From: Cognatiluteimonas telluris
GTDB taxonomy: Bacteria; Pseudomonadota; Gammaproteobacteria; Xanthomonadales; Xanthomonadaceae
Assembly (NCBI RefSeq): GCF_011320095.1
Contig: NZ_JAANOY010000005.1
Location: forward strand, 1-64,000
Length of the DNA: 64,000 bases
Direction: 5' to 3'
Shown here: piece after piece, positions 1 through 10,045 of the stretch
How positions within the stretch are numbered: the stretch's first letter is position 1
How the letters are laid out: every line of letters starts with the position of its first letter
Notes under the pieces: model-generated
Seen by the model: the letters and a program-made list of their open reading frames with translations, nothing else
Told to the model about the DNA's origin: nothing
Databases searched by the model: none
Position numbers and translations under genes: made by a program

Positions 1-1102
1 CGCTGCCGCCAGCGTGCGCCGAGCCGCCGGCGGCGACGCGCCGGCGCGTGTCCGCGCGCGCATCGGCGCGACTGAGCGTGGCCCGGTCGCGGGCGACGAC
101 GTCGAAGCGGCCTTCGGCGGCCGGCTGCAGCACCTCGGCCATGCGGTTGAGCGACAGCGCCGACAGCGCGCCGATGTCCAGGCCTGCGAAGGTCACCGAC
201 AGCGCCTCGCGCTTGAGCCGCTTGCCATCGCATACCGGGCAGGTGCTGCCGACCATGTAACGGGCGACGCGTTTTTTCATCAGCGCGCTCTGGGTGGTCG
301 CAAACGTGTGCAGCACGTAGCGGCGCGCGCCCATGAAGGTGCCCATGTAGGCGGGTTCTTCCTTGCGCCGCACGGCCGCGCGCGTCTGCGCCGGGGTGAA
401 GCCGGGATACACCGGCACCGTCGGCTGCTCCTCGGTGAACAGGATCCAGTCGCGCACCTTCTTCGGCAGCGTGCGCCAGGGGCTGTCGACGTCGTAACCG
501 AGCGTCACCAGGATGTCGCGCAGGTTCTGTCCATGCCAGGCCGGCGGCCACGCCGCGATCGCGCGTTCGCGGATCGACAGCGACGGGTCCGGCACCATCG
601 ACGCCTCGGTGACTTCGTACACATGGCCCAGGCCATGGCAGTGCGGGCAGGCGCCCTGCGCGGTGTTGGGCGAGAAGTCCTCCGCGTACAGCATCGGTTG
701 TTTCGGCGGATAACTGCCGGCGCGCGAATACAGCATCCGCACCAGGCTCGACAAGGTCGTCACGCTGCCGACCGACGAACGCACGCTGGGCGTGCCACGC
801 TGCTGCTGCAAGGCGACCGCCGGCGGCAGCCCTTCGATCGAATCCACGTCGGGCACGCCGACGTGGTCGATCAGCCGGCGCGCATACGGCGCCACGGATT
901 CGAAATAGCGCCGCTGCGCTTCGGCGTACAGGGTGCCGAACGCCAGCGACGACTTGCCCGATCCGGACACGCCGGAGAACACCACCAGCGCATCGCGCGG
1001 GATGTCGACGTCGACATCCTTGAGGTTGTGCTCACGGGCGCCGCGCACGCGCACGTAGCGCTCCAGTGGATGCGCGCTGTCGGCGAGCGCGGACTTGGGC
1101 AT
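1..1102 (-). CDS. UvrA-family excinuclease subunit (paralogue), 5' part only
   Basis: This is the N-terminal part of an ABC ATPase of the UvrA family, which acts in nucleotide excision repair damage recognition. Read on the minus strand from the ATG at 1102, it opens with YVRVRGAREHNLKDV and the Walker A GVSGSGKSS, followed by AEAQRRYFESVAPYARRL. Two zinc-site halves follow: CPHCHGLG (about 630-650) and CPVCDGKRL (about 220-245). The frame stays open to the window edge. Details such as FESVAPYARRLIDHVG and the PPAVALQQQRG segment look more like the shorter UvrA paralogue of Xanthomonas and actinobacteria than canonical UvrA (which usually reads VESLSAYARQF); this subfamily call is from memory. 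The C-terminal half lies outside the window. Confidence 0.88.
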   Translation of the reverse strand, partial: MPKSALADSAHPLERYVRVRGAREHNLKDVDVDIPRDALVVFSGVSGSGKSSLAFGTLYAEAQRRYFESVAPYARRLIDHVGVPDVDSIEGLPPAVALQQQRGTPSVRSSVGSVTTLSSLVRMLYSRAGSYPPKQPMLYAEDFSPNTAQGACPHCHGLGHVYEVTEASMVPDPSLSIRERAIAAWPPAWHGQNLRDILVTLGYDVDSPWRTLPKKVRDWILFTEEQPTVPVYPGFTPAQTRAAVRRKEEPAYMGTFMGARRYVLHTFATTQSALMKKRVARYMVGSTCPVCDGKRLKREALSVTFAGLDIGALSALSLNRMAEVLQPAAEGRFDVVARDRATLSRADARADTRRRVAAGGSAHAGGS

Positions 1103-1198
1103 GCGTTTCAAGCGGTCTGGACCCGGAAGCGGAGACAGTGGTGTAGCCAGGGCGGCCGGCACGGCCGGTGAAGGTTGCGCGGCGCGGCCCGCCGCACC

Positions 1199-1615
1199 TC
1201 AGGGAACGCCCGGCGGTCCCTTGAGTTCGACGAGGTTGCCTTCGGGATCGAACAGGTATTGCGAAGGCCCTTCGCCCTCGGCGCCATAGCGCGAACCGAA
1301 CTCCCCCAGCCGCACGCCATGGGCCACCAGGTGCGCGGCCAGCCCATCGCGGTCGAATGGCGCGATGCGCAGGCAGAAGTGATCCATGTTGCGTCCCTCG
1401 GCGCCTGGCGCCGCGCCGCCGGCGCGCCCGAGCGGGCCATCGACCGCGACCAGGTCGATCAGCGACGTGCCGGCGCGCAGCTGCAGCAGTCCGATCGGCT
1501 CCTGCCGCCGCTCGACCGTGCAGCCGAGGACCGTGCAGTAGAACGCCTGCATCGCGTCGACATCGCCCACGCGCAGGACGACGTGGTCGATGCCGTGAAG
1601 CGCAAACGGTGGCAT
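1199..1615 (-). CDS. VOC / glyoxalase-fold protein
   Basis: A 138-residue member of the vicinal oxygen chelate superfamily (glyoxalase, bleomycin-resistance, dioxygenase fold). The family start GIDHVVLRVGDVDAMQAFYCTVLG is visible across residues 8-30, the middle carries MDHFCLRI, and the end FDPEGNLVELKGP provides the usual metal-ligand glutamate. The ATG at 1615 was chosen because GGAGG lies just upstream and the homology begins there; the frame stays open further upstream but without homology. It follows the uvrA-like gene convergently in neither sense: both are on the minus strand, about 100 nt apart, and it is upstream. The substrate cannot be told from sequence. Confidence 0.85.
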   Translation of the reverse strand: MPPFALHGIDHVVLRVGDVDAMQAFYCTVLGCTVERRQEPIGLLQLRAGTSLIDLVAVDGPLGRAGGAAPGAEGRNMDHFCLRIAPFDRDGLAAHLVAHGVRLGEFGSRYGAEGEGPSQYLFDPEGNLVELKGPPGVP

Positions 1616-1810
1616 GGCAGGGGACCTCCGGGACCATGCGCATCGTAGCGGGCCCGGCGCGGCGGTGGCGCCCTGGTCGCCGCACGGCCGCCTTCGGCCC
1701 ACGCCCCCCGGGCGCCACTGGCCCCACCGCCCGTCGATGCATTAGGCTCGGGTGCGCGCCGCACCTGCCAACGGGCACGTGATACGCGCGACGGGGGATA
1801 TCGATCACCG

Positions 1811-3022
1811 ATGGATGCATTGACTGCGGCGGTCGCGCTCGTCATCGCGCAGTCGTGCATCGCGCTGGTGATGACGGGCGCCCATTTCGCCACCCGCCCG
1901 GAGCGCTGCACGGCATACTGGGCCCTGTCGACGATCCTCGTCGCCGCCGGCGTGCTGCTGGTGGTGCTGGGCAACAGCACCGGGCATGCCGCGCTGCCAT
2001 GGCTGGGCAACAGCTGCCTGGTGGCCGGTGCAATCCTGCAGCTTTGGGGCATCCAGGTGTTCTACGGCGCGCGCCGCGGCGTGTCTGGCTGGGTGATCGG
2101 CGGCACGTTCGCCATCGCGCTCACGCTGCTGCACCTGCTCGATGCCTCGATCTACAACCGCATGCTCCTGCTGTCGGCCACGCTGATGCTGTTGCTGCTG
2201 CTGAGCTGTCGCGCCCTGCTGATGGGCATCGGCTCGCGCTGGAGCTTCGGCAGCGTGCTCACGCTGGGCGCCCTCGCGCTGCTCATGCTCAACAACCTGG
2301 TCCGCATCGGGGCATCCATCGCGCTGGCACCCGACTTCCTGCCGATGACCCGGTCGCCGGGCGTGGTCTCGATCCTCTACCTGGTCCCGCTCGGCGGGAT
2401 CTTCCTGTACACGACCGGCTTGTTGTTGCTGTACTTCGAGCGCCTGGTCGAGCGCAAGAACCACCTCGCCATGCACGACGACCTGACCGGCCTGCTGAAC
2501 CGACGCGCGATCGTCGCTGGCGGGCATCGCGAGGTCGAGGTCGCGATCCGCAATCGCAAGCCGCTGACCGTGGCTTTCGTCGACATCGACTTCTTCAAGC
2601 AGGTCAATGACAACCTCGGCCACGAGGCCGGCGACCGCGTGCTCGCCGACGTGGCGCGACGACTCGAGGAAGTCTGCCGCACGGTCGACCTGGTCGGCCG
2701 CCAGGGCGGCGAGGAGTTCTGCCTGGTGTTCCCGGGCGCCGGCGCCGACTGCGCGCCGATCCTGGGCGAGCGGCTGCTGACCGCGATCCGCGATCGGCCG
2801 TTCGAAGGCAAGCGCCAGCTCACGATAAGCGTCGGTTTCGCCTCGCTTTCCGCCACTACCGGCGAACGCTCGTGGGCGAACCTCGTCCATGGCGCCGATC
2901 TCGCGCTTTACCAGGCCAAGCAGCTCGGGCGCGATCGCTTCTGCCTTGCTGCCCAGGCCGAGGGCGCGGATGGATGCGACGGCGCAACCCCGCCCGCACG
3001 CCCGCCGACCTCCGCGCGCTGA
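1811..3022 (+). CDS. Membrane-bound diguanylate cyclase (GGDEF)
   Basis: Makes the second messenger c-di-GMP from two GTP. The first ~215 residues are a hydrophobic sensory module with about seven membrane segments. The GGDEF domain follows, starting at DDLTGLLNRRAI. The active-site loop is GGEEF at residues 299-303, an accepted active variant. An RxxD inhibitory site (RTVD, residues 290-293) lies five residues before it, so product inhibition is expected. No EAL or other output domain is present. The gene stands alone on the plus strand between minus-strand neighbours. The signal sensed by the membrane part is unknown. Confidence 0.92.
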   Translation: MDALTAAVALVIAQSCIALVMTGAHFATRPERCTAYWALSTILVAAGVLLVVLGNSTGHAALPWLGNSCLVAGAILQLWGIQVFYGARRGVSGWVIGGTFAIALTLLHLLDASIYNRMLLLSATLMLLLLLSCRALLMGIGSRWSFGSVLTLGALALLMLNNLVRIGASIALAPDFLPMTRSPGVVSILYLVPLGGIFLYTTGLLLLYFERLVERKNHLAMHDDLTGLLNRRAIVAGGHREVEVAIRNRKPLTVAFVDIDFFKQVNDNLGHEAGDRVLADVARRLEEVCRTVDLVGRQGGEEFCLVFPGAGADCAPILGERLLTAIRDRPFEGKRQLTISVGFASLSATTGERSWANLVHGADLALYQAKQLGRDRFCLAAQAEGADGCDGATPPARPPTSAR

Positions 3023-3056
3023 GCCGGCGCACTGGCCCGCTGCGGGTCGCGCCCGC

Positions 3057-4136
3057 TCAGCGTCGCGCCATGCAGTGTTCGAAGCGCGCTTCGACCCGGC
3101 CGGTGTACCACGCGGTCGACAGCTTCCGGCTGAGCTTGGGCCCATGCAGGGTGATGTCGGGGATGCGTGCACGCGCCAGTGGGCCATGCGCCCGTGCTTC
3201 GGCCAATGCAAAGACGCTGCGATAAAGGTCGGTGTCCTCGAAGCCGATGCGGTCGCTCGCCTGCAGGTCGTGGCGGATCACCGCATCATCCATGCCCAGC
3301 ACCGGCCCCAGTCGGCGCAGCGCGGCTTCGGTCGCGCCGGGCGCGTCGATGGGCGCGCGCGGACGCACCAGGTCGCCATCCAGCGCCAGCGTGGTTCGGT
3401 CCGCGATCGCGACCGCGCGCTGGAACGCGGCATTGCGGCTGGCGTACCAGCCGGCATTGAAATCGGCGAAGCGATAGCGCATGCGGTTGTAATGGGTCGG
3501 ATAGCCCAGCAGGTGCGCGATGCCGAAATACAGGCCGCCGCGACGGGTGAACACTTCCTGCCGGATCGAGCCTGCGACCGGATACGGATACCCGCGCGCG
3601 TGGGCCTGTGCGAAGGCGATGCCCACCTGCATCGGCCCGGCGGTATGCACCGGGTTCAAGCCGGCGAGCAGGTGCCGGCCCAGCGGGACGCGGTCGATCA
3701 TCTCCTCGAACAGCGCGCTCAGGTCCTTCTCGGTACGGACCCGTTGCAGGTGTTCGGCATACGTCCTGCCATCGGGCGCGTGCACGCGCAGCGCGGCGTC
3801 GACCACGAAGGCGGGCACGTGCAGCGACGCCGCGCGCCGTTCGATCTCCGCACGCGCGATGCGCGGGAGGCCGGGCACGGGCGGATCGGCGCGATAGGTG
3901 GATTCCTGCTCGATCACCGCAAGCACGGCACAGACATGCGCGATGGTCGGATCGATCCGCTGGGTCGCGAAGGCTGCCTGGATGTCCCGTGCCCAGCCGG
4001 CACGGTCGGCGACGGTCGCCGGGATCCTGCGCGCGACCCGCGCACGCACCTCGGCCGGCGTCGGCCCATGCTGCGGATGGCAACCGAACACCGAGGCCAG
4101 CAGCAGGCCCACCAGCAGGTGGCGATGCGGCTTCAT
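3057..4136 (-). CDS. DUF1615 family lipoprotein
   Basis: A 359-residue protein with a lipoprotein signal peptide (MKPHRHLLVGLLLASVFGC, Cys19), so probably anchored in the outer or inner membrane facing the periplasm. The body resembles the DUF1615 family (E. coli YaiW is the best known member, linked to peptide uptake); conserved-looking stretches are IEQESTYRADP, GPMQVGIAFAQ and YNRMRYRFADFNAGWYASRN. The glutamate in EQEST and the GPMQVG segment recall lysozyme-like transglycosylase folds, which is my inference only. The start at 4136 puts the lipobox at the proper place; the open frame continues 24 codons upstream without signal features. Confidence 0.8.
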   Translation of the reverse strand: MKPHRHLLVGLLLASVFGCHPQHGPTPAEVRARVARRIPATVADRAGWARDIQAAFATQRIDPTIAHVCAVLAVIEQESTYRADPPVPGLPRIARAEIERRAASLHVPAFVVDAALRVHAPDGRTYAEHLQRVRTEKDLSALFEEMIDRVPLGRHLLAGLNPVHTAGPMQVGIAFAQAHARGYPYPVAGSIRQEVFTRRGGLYFGIAHLLGYPTHYNRMRYRFADFNAGWYASRNAAFQRAVAIADRTTLALDGDLVRPRAPIDAPGATEAALRRLGPVLGMDDAVIRHDLQASDRIGFEDTDLYRSVFALAEARAHGPLARARIPDITLHGPKLSRKLSTAWYTGRVEARFEHCMARR

Positions 4137-4182
4137 CCGGCGTGGCGCCCGCGTGCAGGCGCCATCGCCATCGCGGGAACCG

Positions 4183-4881
4183 TCACCGCGGGCCTGCGTC
4201 CGCGGCACCGTCCGTGGCCGCCGCGATCCGGCGCAGTGCCTGCTCGAAGACCTCGACCGGCTGGCCGCCGGAGATCAGGTGCTTGCGATCGATGATCACC
4301 GCGGGGACGCCCTGGATGCCGTGCTGCAGGAAGAACTGCTCGATCGCGCGCACCTCGTCGGCATGGGTGCCGGACGCGAGGACCGCGCGTGCGCCGTCCG
4401 CGGACAGGCCGGCGCCGGCGGCGATGTCGACCAGCGTGGCATGGTCGGAGACATCGCGCCCTTCGGTGAAATAGGCGCGCAGCAGCGCATGCTTGAGTGC
4501 GCGCTGGCGGCCTTCGCCTTCGCCTTCGGCCCAGTGCAGCAGCCGATGCGCGTCGAAGGTGTTGTGGATCCGGCGCCGGCGCTGCATGTCGAAGGTGAAG
4601 CCCAAGGCAGCCCCGCGCTGGCGGATCGCCTCTTGGTTGGCCGCGACCTGGTCGGCGGACATCCCGTACTTCTGCTGCAGGTGCGCAACCGCATCGTCGC
4701 CCCGGAGGCCGAGCTGCGGATTCAATTCGAACGGCTGGAAATGGATCTCCGCCTCGACCTCGCCGCGCGTCCGGTCCAGCGCCTGCTCCAACGCCGCCAG
4801 CCCGATCGCGCACCACGGGCACATCACGTCCGACACGAAGTCGATGCGAAGGCGGGTCGGCGTTGGCGCATGTTCGGTCAT
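4183..4881 (-). CDS. DsbA-family oxidoreductase, FrnE type
   Basis: A 232-residue thioredoxin-fold protein. It begins RIDFVSDVMCPWCAIGLAAL with a CPWC redox pair at residues 21-24 and carries the FrnE/HCCA-isomerase-like helical insertion (FQPFELNPQLGLRG, then the AVIIDRKHLISGGQP segment with the cis-proline region near GVPAVII). No signal peptide is present, so unlike DsbA itself it is probably cytoplasmic. FrnE proteins are thiol-disulphide oxidoreductases tied to oxidative-stress tolerance in some bacteria; the local role is not shown. It lies about 46 nt upstream of the DUF1615 lipoprotein on the same strand and may be cotranscribed with it. Confidence 0.88.
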   Translation of the reverse strand: MTEHAPTPTRLRIDFVSDVMCPWCAIGLAALEQALDRTRGEVEAEIHFQPFELNPQLGLRGDDAVAHLQQKYGMSADQVAANQEAIRQRGAALGFTFDMQRRRRIHNTFDAHRLLHWAEGEGEGRQRALKHALLRAYFTEGRDVSDHATLVDIAAGAGLSADGARAVLASGTHADEVRAIEQFFLQHGIQGVPAVIIDRKHLISGGQPVEVFEQALRRIAAATDGAADAGPR

Positions 4882-5036
4882 GTCGGTCCGTCACGGCGGT
4901 GGGCGGACTTCGACTCCGATCGCAGTCCCGCGGCCGCCACGCGGTCGGGGTCGCGGCGGGCTGCAAGCATAGGCCACCCGTGGGTTGCGCGGCGTCGATC
5001 CACCGGCTGCCGCCGTCGGCTTGCACGCCGCCGCAG

Positions 5037-5364
5037 CTGGCCTGGCTGGCGCTGTCCACCGGTGCCTCGGTGCTCCGCGGCCTGGCGCCGTCGCCGTGGA
5101 TCCTGGTGGCCGCCCGCGCGGCGCAGGGGGCCAGGGCGGCGGTGCTCATGGCACTGACCCTGGCATTCGTCGGCGCCCCCGGGGCGCACGGGACCGGACG
5201 GCTGGCCGCCGGCGGCAGCACCATCGCGATAGCCAGGCCGCTCGCGATCGCGCGCCGCGTGCAGGCGACCTGCCCGGTCGCCACCGTGCTCGATGCTGGG
5301 GGCGCTCATGCTCGCGTTCGCCGCCAGGGATCCACGTCCATGCCTGCTGCCGGCGCCGTCATGA
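5037..5364 (+). pseudogene. Remnant of an MFS drug-efflux transporter
   Basis: The gap 4882-5541 has no intact gene but holds a decayed transporter fragment. From 5037 one frame reads LAWLALSTGASVLRGLAPSP followed by WILVAARAAQG and AAVLMALTLAFVG, closely matching the third and fourth membrane segments and the ARAxQGxGAAxxMALTxAxVG motif of EmrB/QacA-type MFS exporters. After about 5250 the resemblance fades. A different frame at 5290-5364 resumes a hydrophobic stretch (SMLGALMLAFAARDPRP) and ends in TGA, consistent with frameshift and deletion. No start, ribosome site or remaining 12-14 helices are present. The family match is from recalled motifs, not a search. Confidence 0.6.
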
Positions 5365-5541
5365 TGACCCGCGCGCGGATATCGCGTTGACGCCTTCGCC
5401 CGGGCGAAGCCATGACCTGGCGCATGCCTGCCGCGCCCGCCCGCCCGCCGGCCGAGCCACGGCCGCGGCCGATCGGCCAGAAAACGCATGCGGGCGCCCG
5501 TCTGGCATCATCGGCGGATTCCTTCCGACCAGGAGAGCGCC

Positions 5542-6072
5542 ATGGCGATCCGTCCCCGTTGGCTGTTGATGCTGTCGTTGCTGGCCTGCGTCGCCTGCAA
5601 ACCGAACCAGCCCGAAGCCGTCGCAACCACGCCTGCCGGACAACCCGCCGTCGCCGCGCCATCCGGCGACACCCCCCGTGCCACGCCGGACAGCGGTTTC
5701 GTGCTGACCATGGACAAGGTCGATGCGTATTACGCGACCATCGCCAAGCTCTCCACGATGGCTGGCAGCGACGACGACGCCGACGATGTCACCGCCATGG
5801 ACGCCGATGAGAGCGTCGACCAGTACATCGCCCGCATCCAGGCCGATCCGAAGGCCGCCGCGCTGATCACGTCGGCCGGCATGTCGGTCAGCGATTACGC
5901 GCATACCAACGAAGCGATGCTCGCCGGAACCATGACCGCGGGCGCGCTGGAGTCGGGCGCCCTGAAGAAGATCCCCGACGGCGTCAACCCGCAGTACGTC
6001 GAGTTCGTCCAGGCCCACAAGGCCCAGCTCGCCGCGAAAATCGCCGCATTGCAGAAGCAGTTCGGCGGATAG
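5542..6072 (+). CDS. Small hypothetical lipoprotein
   Basis: A 176-residue secreted protein with no family I recognise. The signal peptide [19 protein letters not shown] carries two candidate lipobox cysteines (Cys16 and Cys19). A Pro/Ala/Thr-rich linker follows to about residue 55, then a helical, acidic domain ([31 protein letters not shown]) ending in a Lys/Gln-rich helix. The ATG at 5542 is preceded by AGGAG; the frame extends 18 codons upstream but those do not resemble a signal peptide. Probably periplasmic and membrane-anchored; function unknown. Confidence 0.78.
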   Translation: MAIRPRWLLMLSLLACVACKPNQPEAVATTPAGQPAVAAPSGDTPRATPDSGFVLTMDKVDAYYATIAKLSTMAGSDDDADDVTAMDADESVDQYIARIQADPKAAALITSAGMSVSDYAHTNEAMLAGTMTAGALESGALKKIPDGVNPQYVEFVQAHKAQLAAKIAALQKQFGG

Positions 6073-6214
6073 AGCGTGGGCAACGCCGGGGAGCAGCGGT
6101 GGCGCCTTTCGCTGCGCCGCCTTCCCGGTGACACGTCCGGCGCCAGACCCGCGCGTAACGAGATCGCCCGGACAATGGGGCGAGCCGCCCTCGCCGCCCA
6201 CCCAGGAGCCACCG

Positions 6215-7264
6215 ATGCCGACCCATGCCTACGGCGCCAACGCCGCCGACCAGGCCCTGCAGGCGATGCAGATCGAGCGCCGGACGCCGGGTCCGCACGA
6301 TGTGCAGATCGACATCGCGTTCTGCGGCGTCTGCCACTCGGACCTGCACACGGTGCGCTCGGAATGGGGCGGCACCAGGTACCCCTGCGTGCCGGGCCAT
6401 GAAATCGTCGGCCATGTCAGCGCGGTCGGCTCCGATGTCACCGGCTTCCGCATCGGCGACACCGTCGGCGTCGGCTGCATGGTCGACAGCTGCCAGCACT
6501 GCAGCGCCTGCGCCGAGGGCCTCGAGCAGTACTGCCAGAACGGCTTCGTCGGCACCTACAACGGCAAGACCGCCGATCCGCCGGGGCACACGCTCGGCGG
6601 CTATTCGCAACGGATCGTCGTCGACGACAGGTTCGTGCTGAAGATCCATCATCCCGAAGACCAGCTCGCGGCGGTGGCGCCATTGCTGTGCGCCGGCATC
6701 ACCACGTATTCGCCGCTGCGGCACTGGAACATCGGACCGGGCAAGAAGGTGGGCATCGTCGGCATCGGCGGGCTCGGCCACATGGGCATCAAGCTGGCGC
6801 ATGCAATGGGTGCGCACGTGGTTGCGTTCACGACCTCGCAGGGCAAGCGCCAGGACGCGCGCGACCTCGGCGCCGACGAGGTCGTCGTCTCGCGCATCCC
6901 GGCCGAGATGCATGCCCACGGGGGCAGCTTCGATTTCATCCTCAACACCGTCGCCGCGCCGCACGACCTGGACGCCTTCACCGCCCTGCTCAAGCGCGAC
7001 GGCACCATGTGCCTGGTGGGGGTGCCGGCCAGCCCGCATCCCAGTCCCAACATCGGCCAGCTCATCTTCGGCCGCCGCTCGATCGCCGGCTCGCTGATCG
7101 GCGGCATCGCCGAAACCCAGGAGATGCTCGACTTCTGCGCAGGACACGGCATCGTGTCGGACATCGAGATGATCCCGGTGCAGCACATCGACCAGGCCTA
7201 CGAGCGCATGCTGCGCAGCGACGTGAAGTACCGCTTCGTGATCGACAGCGCGTCGCTGGCCTGA
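6215..7264 (+). CDS. Zinc-dependent NAD(P) alcohol dehydrogenase, YahK/CAD type
   Basis: A 349-residue medium-chain dehydrogenase that reduces aldehydes or oxidises primary alcohols in the cytoplasm. Catalytic zinc ligands are seen in FCGVCHSD (Cys40) and PGHEIVG. The structural-zinc lobe is a four-cysteine cluster, [16 protein letters not shown] followed by EQYC. The nucleotide fold has [13 protein letters not shown]. The CGVCHSDLH and [19 protein letters not shown] features point to the cinnamyl-alcohol-dehydrogenase subgroup (E. coli YahK), usually NADP-dependent. The start at 6215 follows CAGGAG and begins MPTHAYGAN; upstream codons in frame look non-coding. It stands alone before the ABC exporter genes. 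Confidence 0.92.
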   Translation: MPTHAYGANAADQALQAMQIERRTPGPHDVQIDIAFCGVCHSDLHTVRSEWGGTRYPCVPGHEIVGHVSAVGSDVTGFRIGDTVGVGCMVDSCQHCSACAEGLEQYCQNGFVGTYNGKTADPPGHTLGGYSQRIVVDDRFVLKIHHPEDQLAAVAPLLCAGITTYSPLRHWNIGPGKKVGIVGIGGLGHMGIKLAHAMGAHVVAFTTSQGKRQDARDLGADEVVVSRIPAEMHAHGGSFDFILNTVAAPHDLDAFTALLKRDGTMCLVGVPASPHPSPNIGQLIFGRRSIAGSLIGGIAETQEMLDFCAGHGIVSDIEMIPVQHIDQAYERMLRSDVKYRFVIDSASLA

Positions 7265-7369
7265 GCGCGGCGCGACCAGCCTGCGGAAACCCGCACAACG
7301 AACATCTTCGGGAAGCTGTCCGCGGCCGCGCCGGCCCGCCGTTCCATCCGACGGACACAGGAGCCGTGC

Positions 7370-8328
7370 ATGTCGAGCCAGTCCGAACCCATCGTCTCGA
7401 TCCGCAACGTCGGCAAGACCTACGCCTCCGGCTTCCAGGCGCTCAAGGACGTCAGCCTGGACATCCGTCGCGGCGAAATCTTCGCGCTGCTCGGGCCCAA
7501 CGGCGCCGGCAAGACCACCCTGATCAACATTGTCTGCGGGATCGTGAATGCGAGTTCCGGCACCGTCGTGGCCGACGGCCACGACATCGTCCGCGAGTCG
7601 CGGGCGGCGCGCAGCAAGATCGGGCTGGTGCCGCAGGAGCTGTCGACCGATGCCTTCGAAAGCGTGTGGGCGACGGTGCGTTTCAGCCGCGGCCTGTTCG
7701 GGCGGCCCCCGGATCCGGCGCACCTGGAAAAGGTCCTGCGTGCGCTCTCGCTGTGGGACAAGCGCGACAGTCGGATCATGGCCCTGTCCGGCGGCATGAA
7801 GCGCCGCGTGCTGATCGCCAAGGCGCTGGCGCACGAGCCCCGGATCCTGTTCCTCGACGAGCCGACGGCCGGCGTCGACGTCGAGCTGCGGCGCGACATG
7901 TGGCAGATGGTGCGCGAGCTGCGCGACGGCGGCGTCACCATCATCCTGACCACGCATTACATCGAAGAGGCCGAGGAGATGGCCGATCGCATCGGCGTCA
8001 TCCGCAAGGGCGAACTGGTCGTGGTCGAGGACAAGCACGTGTTGATGCGCAAGCTCGGCAAGAAGCAATTGACCCTGCAGCTGCAGGCCCCGCTCGAGCG
8101 TATTCCCGAAGCGCTGGCCGGTGAACCGCTGGCGCTGGCCGACGACGGCCACGCGCTGGTCTATACCTTCAATACCCAGTCCGATCGCACCGGCATCGCC
8201 GCCCTGCTGCGACGACTGGCCGAGCACGGCATCGACTTCAAGGACCTGCACTCGAGCGAGAGTTCGCTGGAGGACATCTTCGTCAGCCTGGTGCATTCCG
8301 ATGCGCCGGCTCCCGCCCAGGTGCGCGC

Positions 8329-8332
<4 letters not shown>
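7370..8332 (+). CDS. ABC-2 type exporter, ATP-binding subunit
   Basis: A 320-residue ATPase that powers the membrane partner encoded immediately downstream. Walker [10 protein letters not shown] is at residues 42-50, the signature is LSGGMKRR, and Walker B is [12 protein letters not shown]. After residue ~220 the C-terminal extension ([15 protein letters not shown], then LEDIFVSLV) is the kind found in DrrA/NodI/YadG exporters. The TGA overlaps the ATG of the permease (ATGA at 8329-8332), so translation is coupled. The substrate cannot be inferred; relatives export drugs, polysaccharide or lipid-linked compounds. Confidence 0.92.
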
Positions 8333-9105
<773 letters not shown>

Positions 9106-9366
9106 TCCAGGCGACCTTCCGCGGCCCCATGCAGGAACCCTGGCATGGCTGTTCAGGCCGCCACGGGCGGCGGATGACCAACCGATACCCTGACGATGGT
9201 CATTTGTCGGCCCCACCGGTCGTCGCTAGTATCACTGCGCACACCTTCGCAATGGCGCCATGCGCCTTGGGAGCGGATGCCAACAATTCGGCTCAACCCG
9301 CGCCAGGCTTGCGTTCCCGGTGCGGCGAGGTCGCCATCGGGACCAACCAGAGCAAGGAGTGCTTCA

Positions 9367-9954
9367 ATGAACCGCCCAATTTCCCGCCTCGTGCTGGTGT
9401 TCTGCCTGGTCGCGGGCGGCGCCGCGTTGACCACGTTTTCCAGCGCGGCCTCGTCATCGAACGACGCCAGGGTCCTGATCGATGCGCTCGAAGACCGGGG
9501 CGTCGCTGCCGTGGCGAAGCTGGTGCATAAGGGAGCCGACATCAATGCCGCCTCCTCAGGCGATGGCACGGTACTGATCGTTGCGGCCAAGCGGGGCGAT
9601 CTGGCCGCGGTCGAGCAGCTGCTCGCGCTGGGCGCCGACGTCAACATCATCGCTGACAACGACGGCACCGCCTTGATCGCCGCCGCGGGGCGAGGGCACC
9701 TGTCCGTGGTCGAACGCCTGGTGGCGGCCGGTGCGAACGTCGATGCGGTCACCCCGCATGACGAAACCGCGCTGATCACAGCGTCGCGCAAGGGCCAACT
9801 GGACGTTGTCCGGTTCCTCGTCGGACACAAGGCCAACGTCAACCTGGGCGTCAGCACCTGGACCGGTCAATGGCGCACCCCGCTCAACCAGGCGCGCACG
9901 TCGTCCATCAAGGCGTACCTGAGCGCTCACGGCGCAAGCGACACGCGCGGCTGA
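9367..9954 (+). CDS. Secreted ankyrin-repeat protein
   Basis: A 195-residue protein with a Sec-type N-terminus (ISRLVLVFCLVAGGAAL, likely cleaved after the SSA region) followed by four or so ankyrin repeats. These are recognisable from their cores, for example DGTALIAAAGRGHLSVVERL and DETALITASRKGQLDVVRFL, each with GA(D/N)V(N/D) loops. It probably acts as a protein-binding factor in the periplasm; small exported ankyrin proteins of this kind can protect catalase (AnkB type) or act as inhibitors, but nothing here shows which. AAGGAG before the ATG at 9367 fixes the start. The 260 nt upstream hold nothing I can identify. Confidence 0.85.
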   Translation: MNRPISRLVLVFCLVAGGAALTTFSSAASSSNDARVLIDALEDRGVAAVAKLVHKGADINAASSGDGTVLIVAAKRGDLAAVEQLLALGADVNIIADNDGTALIAAAGRGHLSVVERLVAAGANVDAVTPHDETALITASRKGQLDVVRFLVGHKANVNLGVSTWTGQWRTPLNQARTSSIKAYLSAHGASDTRG

Positions 9955-10045
9955 GTCAATCCGCGGGGCAGGCTGCAGCGGGACGCCGCCCGGCAACGGC
10001 TGCGCAAACGAGGAAGCGTCGCACCGCCAGTGCATGGCTGTCTGC

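Noticed and set aside
14-1171. Long plus-strand frame of 385 codons at the left edge
   Set aside because: It is the antisense of the UvrA-like gene; it has an extreme Arg/Ala/His composition and no motifs, while the minus frame has Walker A and zinc motifs.
4183-4881. FrnE-type protein considered as the DsbA partner of DsbB
   Set aside because: No signal peptide is present and the family is cytoplasmic, while DsbB acts on the periplasmic side.
5984-8296. 770-codon minus frame
   Set aside because: Covers the alcohol dehydrogenase and ABC ATPase genes in antisense; a frequent by-product of GC-rich codon bias.
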